A stretch of DNA of 64,000 nt from Facklamia hominis CCUG 36813 (GTDB lineage: Bacteria; Bacillota; Bacilli; Lactobacillales; Aerococcaceae), in the NCBI RefSeq assembly GCF_000301035.1, contig NZ_JH932292.1, positions 1,692,894 through 1,756,893 on the forward strand, given 5' to 3'. Under the pieces are notes generated by a model. That model was not told where the DNA came from. It made no database searches and was given only the letters and a program-made list of their open reading frames with translations. This document shows, one piece after another, positions 42,301-49,580 of the stretch; within the stretch, counting starts at the first letter, position 1; each line of letters opens with the position of its first letter. The position numbers and the translations under genes were made by a program.

Positions 42301-42937
42301 CACTGACCAGGTTGATTTTTATGTGATTAAAGAATCGATCGATTATGCCCAATCGATCAAGGAACTCAAAGATAAACTAGCGGACTATGATATTTTGGCG
42401 CTGCCAGATGGAATGATTCAGGGGAACCAGACTGAATTTGGTAAGAGTGTCGAATTCTTATTACAAGATTTAGGGGAAGAATTGGAGCGTTTTATCAAGG
42501 ATAATTATGTCTTAGGTATTGGTGCTTCTTTTGCCGGCTTGATCCGCAGTGGCTTGATTGAATTTAGCCGTCTTCAAGCAGGCACTCAGATTCGAATCCA
42601 AAAGAACCCTTATGATAAGACCATTAATGAGATTGTTCCAGCGACAGTGATTCGTCCGTCGATCTATGCCGGTGTGGGGCAATACCATACGGCTCTCGCT
42701 TCAAAATGGCTAGCGATTGACTGTGATGATTCCTTAGAATCGCAGGTTATTAGTCGCTTTAACCGTTTCTTAGCAGGACATTCCGCCATTGATGCGATGA
42801 TGGATTCAACCGGCCATGTCTTTGGAAGTATTGGAAACTTCGAACGCTTCAGTCACAAAGGCCTAGTCAACCAATCTATTCATCAAGCACCATTTATTCA
42901 GGGATTAGTTCAAGCGATTGAAGGCGAAAGAAAGTAG
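39395..42937 (+). CDS. purL: single-chain phosphoribosylformylglycinamidine synthase with inactivated glutaminase domain
   Basis: Converts FGAR to FGAM. A 1180-residue fused protein, slightly shorter than the usual single-chain enzymes (about 1230-1300). The synthetase part is intact: SDHCRHTTFF, NETHNHPTEIEPYGGAATCIGG, GGETGRDGVG, DFGAGGVSVAIGE and ALGGKDSMSG. The C-terminal glutaminase-like domain (from about residue 945, KVLIPVMTGTNGEYD) has lost its active site. The nucleophile motif G-I-C-N-G is G-I-G-A-S, with Gly1043 for Cys. The H-G-E-G-R strand that carries the catalytic His and Glu is not recognisable (IRPSIYAGVGQYH lies there). A TTG start follows GGGGGAG. No purQ or purS is present. 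Ammonia dependence is inferred. Confidence 0.92.
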   Translation: MTYIIVDRGQDQFLAKEIKNFLKIHSVKEVKRFDVFETEAQAIIDHASQLFDHYQISDQLDQFDPSQSFRYRLVLGQFNQTLDSTLSIIHHQLALQGDLKHSMIIVAKGVNELELQKIKEYFINEIEYELLPFGPVSWDMGRSDFKNLAKIEGFRAFTDPQLEELLADLAMDLEDIRLVQQYFIEEGVDPTYFQIQVIDTYWSDHCRHTTFFTELDEVEVLEGDYQAEIQATLADYQADRQSLYSDGRPMTLMSLATINAKLAKRKGWLTNQDESDEVNACAVRVDVDVDGEAEDYLLYFKNETHNHPTEIEPYGGAATCIGGGIRDPLSGRSYVHQALRITGAGNPLTDYDDTLENKLPQRVITQKAAQGYSDYGNDIGQTAGYLREYYDDGFVAKRMELGALVAAAPVDSVFREKPMPGDRIILLGGETGRDGVGAAVGSSKVQTEDSLQAQGAEVQKGNPFIERKIIRLFRQPEATRLIIKCNDFGAGGVSVAIGELADGLRIDLNQVPVKYLGLDPSEIALSESQERMAVVVREKDVEAFIQLANAEDLDAVVVAEVTEDRYMVMDYNGEEVLRLSRDFLNTNGSSKHAKVKIAASSIQSVLEEGKSLPDQLQSIHGASQKALIQNFDSTIGKGTLLAPLGGRYQLTPQLGMAALMPVLEGHTTTASVMAPAYYPKMAKQSPFHAGYYAVLNAIARVVALGVNPSDVYLTMQEYFERLEADPIRWGKPTGALLGAYKAMKQTQSAALGGKDSMSGTYEGLNVPPSVISIAVGISHCDHIVSRELKQTDSKLWLLTPDLDEGDVYKEEVVRELLESVSQLVQSGQARAISTLDDQTLEHNLVEMALGNQIGVSLDPAYLGQKYPLAFIIETDSSTMIPEGHLIGSTQAHRDFVADQRYSLAELERIYTQPLADVFTEIDLIDQPLELDQVAPFSSLEPIQSSLKVLIPVMTGTNGEYDLYQSFKEYTDQVDFYVIKESIDYAQSIKELKDKLADYDILALPDGMIQGNQTEFGKSVEFLLQDLGEELERFIKDNYVLGIGASFAGLIRSGLIEFSRLQAGTQIRIQKNPYDKTINEIVPATVIRPSIYAGVGQYHTALASKWLAIDCDDSLESQVISRFNRFLAGHSAIDAMMDSTGHVFGSIGNFERFSHKGLVNQSIHQAPFIQGLVQAIEGERK

Positions 42938-42977
42938 CAAGAGGGTATTGATCGCTCTGAATTAACAGGATAATAAC

Positions 42978-43013
42978 AAGAGACTGTGATCCGTTAATCG
43001 CAGTCTCTTTTTC
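42978..43013 (+). terminator. terminator of the purine operon
   Basis: AAGAGACTG-GAT pairs with ATC-CAGTCTCTT, followed by TTTTCT. It closes the operon 40 bases after purL. Confidence 0.85.
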
Positions 43014-43150
43014 TATTACAATCATTGGAGGATAATAGCCTTTAAGAAATCGATAAGAAGACTGGTGAATGATTGAATGAGTGATTGCTTGACTTGGGTC
43101 AAGAGCGTATCCTATAAAGGAGGAAGAATGGATGAAAGGAGGATGGATCC

Positions 43151-43597
43151 GTGAATATCCGTCAAGTAGACGAAGCGATCCGCTTGATTCCCTATTATCG
43201 GAATGACGCTGTTTCACTGGCTTGGTATCAAGATATTGAGATCTGTCGACAAGTGGACAATCAAGAGGAGCCTTATGACCTCGATCAACTTCATCGGATG
43301 TATGATTATCTCTGTGCCCACGGCCAATGCTATTATATTGAGTATCAAGGAAGCTTGGTAGGTGATGTGTCCTTGTGTGAGGATGGGGAAGTGGCGATTG
43401 TTATCGGCAAGAACTATCAAAATCAAGGCATCGGACGGCGCTGTATTCAAGCAATGATCCAATTAGCCACCGAGCAAGCCTTGCCGGCGGTTAAAGCCAG
43501 GATCTATCGCTTTAATCATCGCAGTCGGCACTTATTTGAAAGTCTGGGATTTATTAAAATTGCTGAAGAATGGTATCAATTAGACCTACCGTCTTAA
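43151..43597 (+). CDS. GNAT family N-acetyltransferase
   Basis: A 148-residue acetyltransferase. The CoA-binding segment is VIGKNYQNQGIGRRCIQAM (about residues 82-100), with the Q-x-x-G-I-G-R core intact, followed by ARIYRFNHRSRHLFESLGF. GTG start after AAAGGAGGATGG. The substrate is unknown. It stands alone after the purine terminator. Confidence 0.87.
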   Translation: MNIRQVDEAIRLIPYYRNDAVSLAWYQDIEICRQVDNQEEPYDLDQLHRMYDYLCAHGQCYYIEYQGSLVGDVSLCEDGEVAIVIGKNYQNQGIGRRCIQAMIQLATEQALPAVKARIYRFNHRSRHLFESLGFIKIAEEWYQLDLPS

Positions 43598-43685
43598 AGA
43601 GTGGTGATTTTTTAGATTAAATCAAGCTTTGAAAAAGAGGATGAATAAAAACTTTTATTTTAATATAATAATTTTCGATACAAAA

Positions 43686-43728
43686 CAGCCAAGTCCCTGG
43701 ACGTTTAACTCCATGGGACTTGGCTTTT
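43686..43728. terminator. bidirectional terminator between convergent genes
   Basis: AGCCAAGTCCC-TGG pairs with CCA-GGGACTTGGCT; T run on the right and A-rich on the left serve the GNAT gene and the isochorismatase-like gene. Confidence 0.85.
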
Positions 43729-43729
43729 T

Positions 43730-44293
43730 CTATTGGGTATTCTGCCGTTCTTTTACGAGCTTAATGATTTCCTTAAAGTGGGGGTGTTTGGCATCCGCTA
43801 ACAAGCGATAGATAAAGCTCTCGCTGGAGATTATAGAAGCACCGTCATGTCTGAGTTGTTGCAAGGCCCATTCATTTTCTTGTAATGACCGTGCTGTGAC
43901 GGCATCTCGGATCAGGTGGACTTCTAATTGAGGGTAGTCAGCTAATAATTGGTGGGCCGTCTGTTCGACACAGATGGAAGTCTCCATACCGATCAGGACA
44001 ATATGTTGGATGGTGTCATCGATCTGGTCCAATACTTGGGGCAGGCAGGCATTGAACTGAGTCTTCGCATAGCAGGGGGCTGCTTTTAAGTAGGGGATCA
44101 GGTCAGCATGAGTGGCACCTAAACCTTTGGGGTATTGTTCGGTGACGACCGTCTTAACAGACAGATAGCTTAGGGCTTTAAGTAAGAATTGAGTATTTGC
44201 TAGATAGCGATCGGCTTCTGGCATGGTGGCGACTAATTTTTCCTGAATATCAATGACAATCAGCAGAGTATTATCACAAGTCATGGGGATCAT
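43730..44293 (-). CDS. isochorismatase-family cysteine hydrolase
   Basis: A 187-residue hydrolase of the isochorismatase/nicotinamidase fold. The triad is visible: Asp in LIVIDIQEKL, Lys in YAKTQFNAC and the nucleophile Cys in GMETSICVEQTA. Members cleave amides or vinyl ethers; the YcaC-like subgroup fits the length, but the substrate is not known. The ATG follows GAAAGGAG on the minus strand and a TTGAAT/TATAAT promoter. Confidence 0.9.
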   Translation of the reverse strand: MIPMTCDNTLLIVIDIQEKLVATMPEADRYLANTQFLLKALSYLSVKTVVTEQYPKGLGATHADLIPYLKAAPCYAKTQFNACLPQVLDQIDDTIQHIVLIGMETSICVEQTAHQLLADYPQLEVHLIRDAVTARSLQENEWALQQLRHDGASIISSESFIYRLLADAKHPHFKEIIKLVKERQNTQ

Positions 44294-44327
44294 AGTGAAA
44301 CTCCTTTCAGTGAATCTAATTTTCTTT

Positions 44328-44355
44328 ATTATATCAAGTCAGGATAGGGATTCAA
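44328..44355 (-). promoter_or_regulatory. promoter of the isochorismatase-like gene
   Basis: On the minus strand TTGAAT (44355-44350), 16 bases, TATAAT (44333-44328), 35 bases ahead of the start codon. Confidence 0.75.
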
Positions 44356-44566
44356 TGGGCAGGATCCGTGGACCAATGATCAAATAGACCGGAAACTTTT
44401 TAAAATTTATTAGGATTGAAGATTTTCAATTAAGATATTATTCCTAAGTATAATCTCCTTAAAAAGCCCACTAGGACTTGTTATGAGAGGCAAAATCAAC
44501 TATCTTAAAGGAGCGAAGATACAGATTAAGCCTATTTTATCTCTCGAAAGAAGGGGAGGATTAAAG

Positions 44567-45238
44567 ATGAATCATCAAGGAAACAATCAGGATGCCCCTA
44601 AGAGGATCTATATGCTGTCGGGTTTAGGGTGTGATCGGTCCAATATAGAGTCCTTAGAAAGGGCATTGACCGCTCTCGCTAATTATCAGATTAAGTATCT
44701 GAACTTGCCGGGTCAGTTTGATAATCGGTACATAAAAATACAAGATAAAGACGCTCTTGGCCAGTGGTTACAACGTCAAATTCCTCCTCGCTCAATGGTT
44801 ATGGGATATTCATTGGGGGCGGATTTGTTACTTGACCATGTCGACCGTTTAAGTCCAGATCGAATGATTATTCTAGATGGTGCTATTATCACTCAGGATT
44901 TTATGAATACGACTATTGAAGAGGAATTGGCATTTACTAGACAATATATTAGAGCCAACCATCTGGATATGGACAGTGACACCATTTCAACCCTGTTGAA
45001 GATTAAGTTCAATGCGGATTGCGATCTTTTTGATCGAGCCCTTCAAGTACCGACGCTTCTTTTATTAGCAGATTCACCGGAAGCTTTATTAGATTATAAG
45101 CGAGCAAAAGTGGAGTGCCACCGCCATCAAACGATGATAAAATCGCATTTTATCGCCAATACCAGTCATGATTTTCATACGGAAAAGCCGAAAGAGATCG
45201 CCAAGGCTATCCATGATTTTCTAAGCCATGAAGGTTAG
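44567..45238 (+). CDS. alpha/beta hydrolase
   Basis: A 223-residue alpha/beta hydrolase. IYMLSGLGCDRSN gives the oxyanion region, VMGYSLGADLLL the nucleophile elbow (Ser in GYSLG), the acid is probably Asp in LLLADSPEALLD, and His in NTSHDFH is the base. The substrate is unknown; the short length suggests a minimal lid. The chosen ATG follows GGGGAGG; a longer in-frame extension begins at 44483 but has no ribosome site or family sequence. Confidence 0.85.
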   Translation: MNHQGNNQDAPKRIYMLSGLGCDRSNIESLERALTALANYQIKYLNLPGQFDNRYIKIQDKDALGQWLQRQIPPRSMVMGYSLGADLLLDHVDRLSPDRMIILDGAIITQDFMNTTIEEELAFTRQYIRANHLDMDSDTISTLLKIKFNADCDLFDRALQVPTLLLLADSPEALLDYKRAKVECHRHQTMIKSHFIANTSHDFHTEKPKEIAKAIHDFLSHEG

Positions 45239-45309
45239 TTGTTTTCTTTAAGAGAACCGACGCTTTCCTTTTTAACGAATTCCGTTAAGACCTACTTTGA
45301 GCATATTCT

Positions 45310-45338
45310 GCGACAGTTTGTGAAAAAAGGACTATAAT
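45310..45338 (+). promoter_or_regulatory. promoter of ohr
   Basis: GCGACA at 45310-45315, 17 bases, TATAAT at 45333-45338, followed by AGAAAGG and the ATG at 45371. Confidence 0.65.
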
Positions 45339-45370
45339 GGATCTATCCTATAAGAAAGGCTTGTGATAAG

Positions 45371-45814
45371 ATGTCAAATTATGAAAAAGTCTATTCAACC
45401 ACGGCATGGAATACCGGCGGTCGAGATGGTCGTAGTTATCTAACAGATGGTAGCCAAAGTCTTAAAATTGCGACACCTAAGGCTTTAGGAGGCAGTGGCG
45501 AAGGAACCAACCCTGAAGAGCTCTTTGCTTTAGGTTATTCTGCTTGTTTCCATAGTGCCCTTGAAGTGGTTAAAGGCCAACATCAAGTGAAGGGTGCTTC
45601 GCAAGTGAAGCAAGAAATCGATCTTTATAAGAAACCTGATGCAGCCGACTTCCGTTTGGGAACAGTCATTCAAGTTGGTATTGAAGGCTTAGACCTAGAC
45701 CAAGTTCAAAAATTGGCTGAAGAAGCCCACACGGTTTGTCCTTATTCCAAGGCCACTCAAGGAAATATGGATGTGAAGATCGAGGCCATCGAGTATGACC
45801 CCGAAGTAAAATAA
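45371..45814 (+). CDS. Ohr/OsmC-family organic hydroperoxide reductase
   Basis: A 147-residue thiol peroxidase that reduces organic hydroperoxides. The two redox cysteines are Cys in GYSACFHSAL (peroxidatic) and Cys in HTVCPYSKAT (resolving). YSTTAWNTGGRDGRS at the N-terminus and the NPEELFALGYSAC segment are typical of the Ohr subgroup rather than OsmC. No OhrR repressor gene is adjacent; the next gene is a MerR-TipAS regulator. It has its own promoter and terminator. Confidence 0.92.
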   Translation: MSNYEKVYSTTAWNTGGRDGRSYLTDGSQSLKIATPKALGGSGEGTNPEELFALGYSACFHSALEVVKGQHQVKGASQVKQEIDLYKKPDAADFRLGTVIQVGIEGLDLDQVQKLAEEAHTVCPYSKATQGNMDVKIEAIEYDPEVK

Positions 45815-45834
45815 TTAGTGGAATTTTCACACTC

Positions 45835-45880
45835 ACCAGCTTCACCCAGTGATGGGGGAGCTGGTTTTATTTTTTTGTCG
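45835..45880 (+). terminator. terminator after ohr
   Basis: ACCAGCT ... AGCTGGT around CACCCAGTGATGGGGG, followed by TTTATTTTTTT. Confidence 0.8.
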
Positions 45881-45887
45881 CTAACCC

Positions 45888-45918
45888 TTGACCCTTACCT
45901 TAGGTCATAGTTTATGCT
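45888..45918 (+). promoter_or_regulatory. MerR-type promoter with dyad in a 19-bp spacer
   Basis: TTGACC at 45888-45893 and TATGCT at 45913-45918 are 19 bases apart, the overlong spacer typical of MerR-controlled promoters. TGACC and GGTCA form a dyad at 45889-45907. The regulator gene starts 25 bases downstream, so autoregulation by the MerR protein is likely. Confidence 0.78.
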
Positions 45919-45942
45919 TAAGTCATGGAAAGGAGGTTCACC

Positions 45943-46668
45943 GTGAAAACCGTCAAAGAAGTCAGTCAAATCGCAGGAGTAACCGTGCGTACCCTGCAAT
46001 ATTATGACAAGATCGGTCTCTTAAAGCCCAGCGATTATTCCGAGGCGGGCTATCGTTTATATAGCCCGGCCGATTTGAGAAAATTGCAGACCATTCTGCT
46101 ATTTCGAGAATTGGAATTCCCCTTAAAAGAAATTAAGTCGATGATGACGAGCCCCGGATTTGATCAGCAATTAGCACTCGATCAACAAATTCAATGTTTA
46201 AGACTCAAGAAAGAACGCTTAGCGAATTTAATTGAGTTCGCCCAAAAATTAAAAACTCTAGGAGGTCATGAAATGGATTTTTCAGCATTTGATACTAAGA
46301 AGTTAGACGACTATCGCCAACAAGCCAAAGAAAAGTGGGGAGAGACGACCGAATATAAAGAATTTGAAGCCAAGGATCAAAAAAGAAGTGGGGAAGAAAG
46401 CCAATTGATTAATCAGCAATTAATGTTGATCTTTGCCGAATTTGGTAAGATTAAAGCCGGTCCCTTTGATGGACAAGAAGCACAAGCTCTGGTTAAAAAA
46501 TTGCAAGATTTTATTAGTCAACATTACTACCAATGTACCAATGAAATATTAGCTGGTCTAGGTCAGATGTATGCAGCGGGCGGGGAATTCACCCAAAACA
46601 TCGATGATTTTGCAGGAGCGGGAACGGCTGTGTTTGTCGATCAAGCCATTGACTATTATTGCCGCTAG
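45943..46668 (+). CDS. MerR-family regulator with TipAS antibiotic-binding domain
   Basis: A 241-residue regulator. The N-terminal winged helix is MerR-like (VKEVSQIAGVTVRTLQYYDKIGLL, then GYRLYSPADL), followed by the coiled-coil dimer helix (about 75-115) and a C-terminal TipAS domain (about 120-240, with a W near 135 and GAGTAVFVDQAIDYYC at the end). TipAS domains bind thiopeptides or other drugs in TipA-type proteins, switching on efflux or sequestration. The start is GTG at 45943, after AAAGGAGG, not the upstream in-frame ATG, which lies before that site. Its promoter has the MerR signature. Confidence 0.9.
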   Translation: MKTVKEVSQIAGVTVRTLQYYDKIGLLKPSDYSEAGYRLYSPADLRKLQTILLFRELEFPLKEIKSMMTSPGFDQQLALDQQIQCLRLKKERLANLIEFAQKLKTLGGHEMDFSAFDTKKLDDYRQQAKEKWGETTEYKEFEAKDQKRSGEESQLINQQLMLIFAEFGKIKAGPFDGQEAQALVKKLQDFISQHYYQCTNEILAGLGQMYAAGGEFTQNIDDFAGAGTAVFVDQAIDYYCR

Positions 46669-46748
46669 GATTATTCTGAGGGTATAAGAAGCGCTTTCGG
46701 TTAAAAGCTATATCCAGGTGCTTCAATACTCTGAGAGGGGATGAGACT

Positions 46749-47216
46749 ATGCTTCAGACTTATCGACCTAAGTTAGAAGATTTATGGTTCATGAAGCAGC
46801 TGTTGGCAGATCCTGAGACTATGGCTTTTAATCATGCTTATGGGGGGACGATTGATTTTTCCGAAGATAAGTGGCCGGATTGGTATCATCGTTGGATTGA
46901 AGATCCACAAGATAAGCGTTACTATCGCTATCTTCAAACCGAATCGGGTGATTTTGTAGGAGAAATTGCCTATCATTATGATGAGGATCAAGCCATTTAC
47001 CTATCTAATCTAAAGATCTATGCGCCTTATCGAAGAAGGGGCTATGGAAGGGCTGGTTTGGCCCTGCTTTGTGAAAGGGCCAAGTCGCATGGAATTGAGG
47101 CCCTCTACGATAGTATTGCCATCGATAATCCTTCGGTCCCCCTATTTTTAAACCAGGGATTTGTTGAGCTCTTCCGCAACGAAGCAATCATTATGGTTAA
47201 AAAACAACTGCTTTAA
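46749..47216 (+). CDS. GNAT family N-acetyltransferase
   Basis: A 155-residue acetyltransferase. The early DWYHRWIEDPQDKRYYRYLQ segment resembles YjdJ/RimJ-type cousins; the CoA site is LKIYAPYRRRGYGRAGLALL (about 92-111) and the C-terminal part is SIAIDNPSVPLFLNQGF. The substrate is unknown. It follows the MerR gene by 80 bases and may be part of its target set, but that is only proximity. Confidence 0.85.
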   Translation: MLQTYRPKLEDLWFMKQLLADPETMAFNHAYGGTIDFSEDKWPDWYHRWIEDPQDKRYYRYLQTESGDFVGEIAYHYDEDQAIYLSNLKIYAPYRRRGYGRAGLALLCERAKSHGIEALYDSIAIDNPSVPLFLNQGFVELFRNEAIIMVKKQLL

Positions 47217-47222
47217 TCGCTA

Positions 47223-47262
47223 AAAGGACAAGGGCCTCTATAAGGCATGCTTGTCCTTTTTG
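47223..47262 (+). terminator. terminator after the GNAT gene
   Basis: AAAAGGACAAG pairs with CTTGTCCTTTT, with an inner GCCT/AGGC stem, followed by TGTTGG. Confidence 0.8.
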
Positions 47263-47377
47263 TTGGTGATTTATGACTAGTTTCCCTGGGGAGAGACTGC
47301 TATAATTAATAAGAAAGCGTCATCATAATTGACGTAGGATTGTTGCTGAATGATTCAATGAATGAGGAGGGGTTTAT

Positions 47378-48589
47378 ATGACTCAAGGGATTTTAGAGCT
47401 TGTCGAACACTATGAAGAAAAGACACGAGAATTAAGGCGTTATTTTCACCAGCATCCGGAATTATCCTCTAAGGAGATTCAAACCGGCACCTTTATTAAA
47501 GAAAAATGCCATGCGCTCGGTTTGACGGTGGAAGAGGTGCCGGCCGATCAGCGGTCCAAGGGGACGGGATTCATTGCGACCCTAGATACGGGACGGCCTG
47601 GAAAGATCATTGCTTTAAGGACGGATATTGATGCCTTGCCAGTTCAGGAGAATGCCTATAATCTCGCTCAAAAACGGACGGTCATATCCCAAACGGACGG
47701 GGTCATGCATGCCTGTGGACATGATGGCCATATGGCGATTCTTTTAACTACCATGCAGATCTTGCATGATTTGAAGGATCAATTAAGTGGTAAGATTATC
47801 TTTATTTTTGAAGAAGCGGAAGAAACGGCCAACAGTATTCATGCCATGGTTGATTTCTTGCAGGGTCGAGGAATTGATGCTATCTACGGTAATCACCTGG
47901 CAGCCTTCTTGGATACGGGCTTAATCGCTTGTGATCCTGGCCAGATTATGACAGGGATAGATATGATTAACTTTGATGTGGTGGGTCAAGGGGGTCATGG
48001 GTCCAGACCGGACCTGGCTCGCAATCCGATCTATGCTGGAGTGGATATTCTGAACTCTATCTCAGTGGTTTGGAATAATCAAATAGACATTGAAAAGACG
48101 GTCACTCTAGGGATCACTCAATTTAATGCAGGGAGCCAGGACAATGTCTTTCCAGATCGGGCCCATATTGCAGGAACGCTGCGTTTCTTTGATGAAGCGG
48201 AAGGACGTAGAGCCTATGATCTCTTGATGGATACCGCGAGACGGGTGGCGCCGGTTCATGGTTGCCGGATTGAAGAAGGGGAAGTGGCTGGCTTTGATAC
48301 CTTGCCGGTGGTGAATGATGAAGGCTTAGCCTTGAAAGTTCAATCTCAAGCAGAGGAACTCTTCCCAGGTCATCTGGTTCATGACCTGAAGTGGTACGCT
48401 TCTGAGACCTTTGCCCATTACTCTTTGGTGGCTCCTTCCGTCTTTAGCTTTGTCGGTATTCGCAACAAGGAATTCGGATCGGGCGCAGAACATCATAATG
48501 AATATTTCGATCTGGATGAAGCCGCATTAAAATACGCCGTCGCTTTGATGACCAGCTTTGCCTATCATGAATTGACTAGCGATGATTAG
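47378..48589 (+). CDS. M20-family metallo-amidohydrolase
   Basis: A 403-residue peptidase M20/amidohydrolase of the hippurate hydrolase/N-acyl-amino-acid amidohydrolase group. Metal and active-site motifs: RTDIDALPVQE, MHACGHDGHMA, FEEAEET, the YGNHLA segment, the dimer domain with GGHGSRPDLARNP and AEHHNEYFDLDE near the end. It removes acyl groups from amino acids or splits small peptides; the exact substrate cannot be read. TATAAT at 47301-47306 gives a probable promoter. Confidence 0.92.
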   Translation: MTQGILELVEHYEEKTRELRRYFHQHPELSSKEIQTGTFIKEKCHALGLTVEEVPADQRSKGTGFIATLDTGRPGKIIALRTDIDALPVQENAYNLAQKRTVISQTDGVMHACGHDGHMAILLTTMQILHDLKDQLSGKIIFIFEEAEETANSIHAMVDFLQGRGIDAIYGNHLAAFLDTGLIACDPGQIMTGIDMINFDVVGQGGHGSRPDLARNPIYAGVDILNSISVVWNNQIDIEKTVTLGITQFNAGSQDNVFPDRAHIAGTLRFFDEAEGRRAYDLLMDTARRVAPVHGCRIEEGEVAGFDTLPVVNDEGLALKVQSQAEELFPGHLVHDLKWYASETFAHYSLVAPSVFSFVGIRNKEFGSGAEHHNEYFDLDEAALKYAVALMTSFAYHELTSDD

Positions 48590-48656
48590 GAATATCGGAG
48601 TCAAAGCAGGCTGATGGGCTTTGATGAGTCGAAGATGAATAGCTAGGGGGCTTGGG

Positions 48657-49544
48657 ATGATTATTCCTATTAATAAATCGAATGATACTTTTATCGACTT
48701 TGCTTGGCGGTTAAGTCAAAGGGGCGAGACCGCCAGTTATCCACGCTTGGCTTCTTATGAGGCGGTGGAAGCGGTCTTCGAAAAGCTATCCTTAAAAGAT
48801 ACGACGGAAATGATCGTTTTGGAAGAGGAGGGGCATCTTCAAGGTTTGTGTGCTTATTTCTGGATCGAAGCAGACCGCTATCTTCAGACGACGCTTTTTC
48901 TAGTGTCTGAAGGGACAGATTATCGACTCGTAGCGGATTCTATGGTCAACTTTTTGAAGGATCGTTTTGCAACTTATACCCTCTACTTAGGTTTTCCTTT
49001 GGATAATCAATGGGCCCATAGCTATTTTGTGAAGCGGTCGGATCTTCAGTCTTTGGACTATAATACAGTGATGCAGTGGAAGCACTCAGAAGCTTATCCT
49101 TATCCGGATCAGCAAGGAATTGAGCGTGTGACGGAGATTAATTTTGAAGAATACGCTCCTTTTCATGATCGCTTTGCTCTTGAAGAAGGGATTTATTGGA
49201 CCAGTGAACGACTCGTAAAGGCTTTAGATCGTTTCGTTATATTTTGTTTGAGGAGAGAAGGCAAGATCCTAGCAAGTCTATTTGGGATATATAAAAGTTT
49301 AAACCCTGAAATTTTTGGCATATATGTTGATCCTTCAGAGGCAGATCTAGCGATAGAAGACCGCTTATTGCGAACCTTTTTAGCTTTTGTCAGCCATCAA
49401 TCGCCCAAGATGGAGTGTCTATATTACTTTTTAGAAGGTGACAGGGATGAGAATGCTGCTAGAATTGCTCGGTTAGAAAGCCTGGGCTTTCGTTGGAAGG
49501 AAGACTATTTTCTTGCGGTGCTAGATCCTGAGCGGCCTTGTTAG
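48657..49544 (+). CDS. GNAT-fold protein, uncharacterised (two-domain)
   Basis: A 295-residue protein that looks like two diverged GNAT domains. The first half contains EMIVLEEEGHLQGLCAYFWI (a central strand pair) and YTLYLGFPLDN; the second half has ILASLFGIYK, EIFGIYVDPSEADLAIEDRLL and ARIARLESLGFRWKEDYF, the usual GNAT end. The CoA loop glycine motif is not clearly preserved in either half, so activity is uncertain. It lies between an amidohydrolase and a nucleotidyltransferase gene. Confidence 0.6.
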   Translation: MIIPINKSNDTFIDFAWRLSQRGETASYPRLASYEAVEAVFEKLSLKDTTEMIVLEEEGHLQGLCAYFWIEADRYLQTTLFLVSEGTDYRLVADSMVNFLKDRFATYTLYLGFPLDNQWAHSYFVKRSDLQSLDYNTVMQWKHSEAYPYPDQQGIERVTEINFEEYAPFHDRFALEEGIYWTSERLVKALDRFVIFCLRREGKILASLFGIYKSLNPEIFGIYVDPSEADLAIEDRLLRTFLAFVSHQSPKMECLYYFLEGDRDENAARIARLESLGFRWKEDYFLAVLDPERPC

Positions 49545-49580
49545 GGGATTTATGTGCATCGATTTTTATGGAGGCGGAAG

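Noticed and set aside
43629-43811. 60-codon frame after the GNAT gene
   Set aside because: It crosses a bidirectional terminator and lies on the opposite strand of the isochorismatase-like gene.
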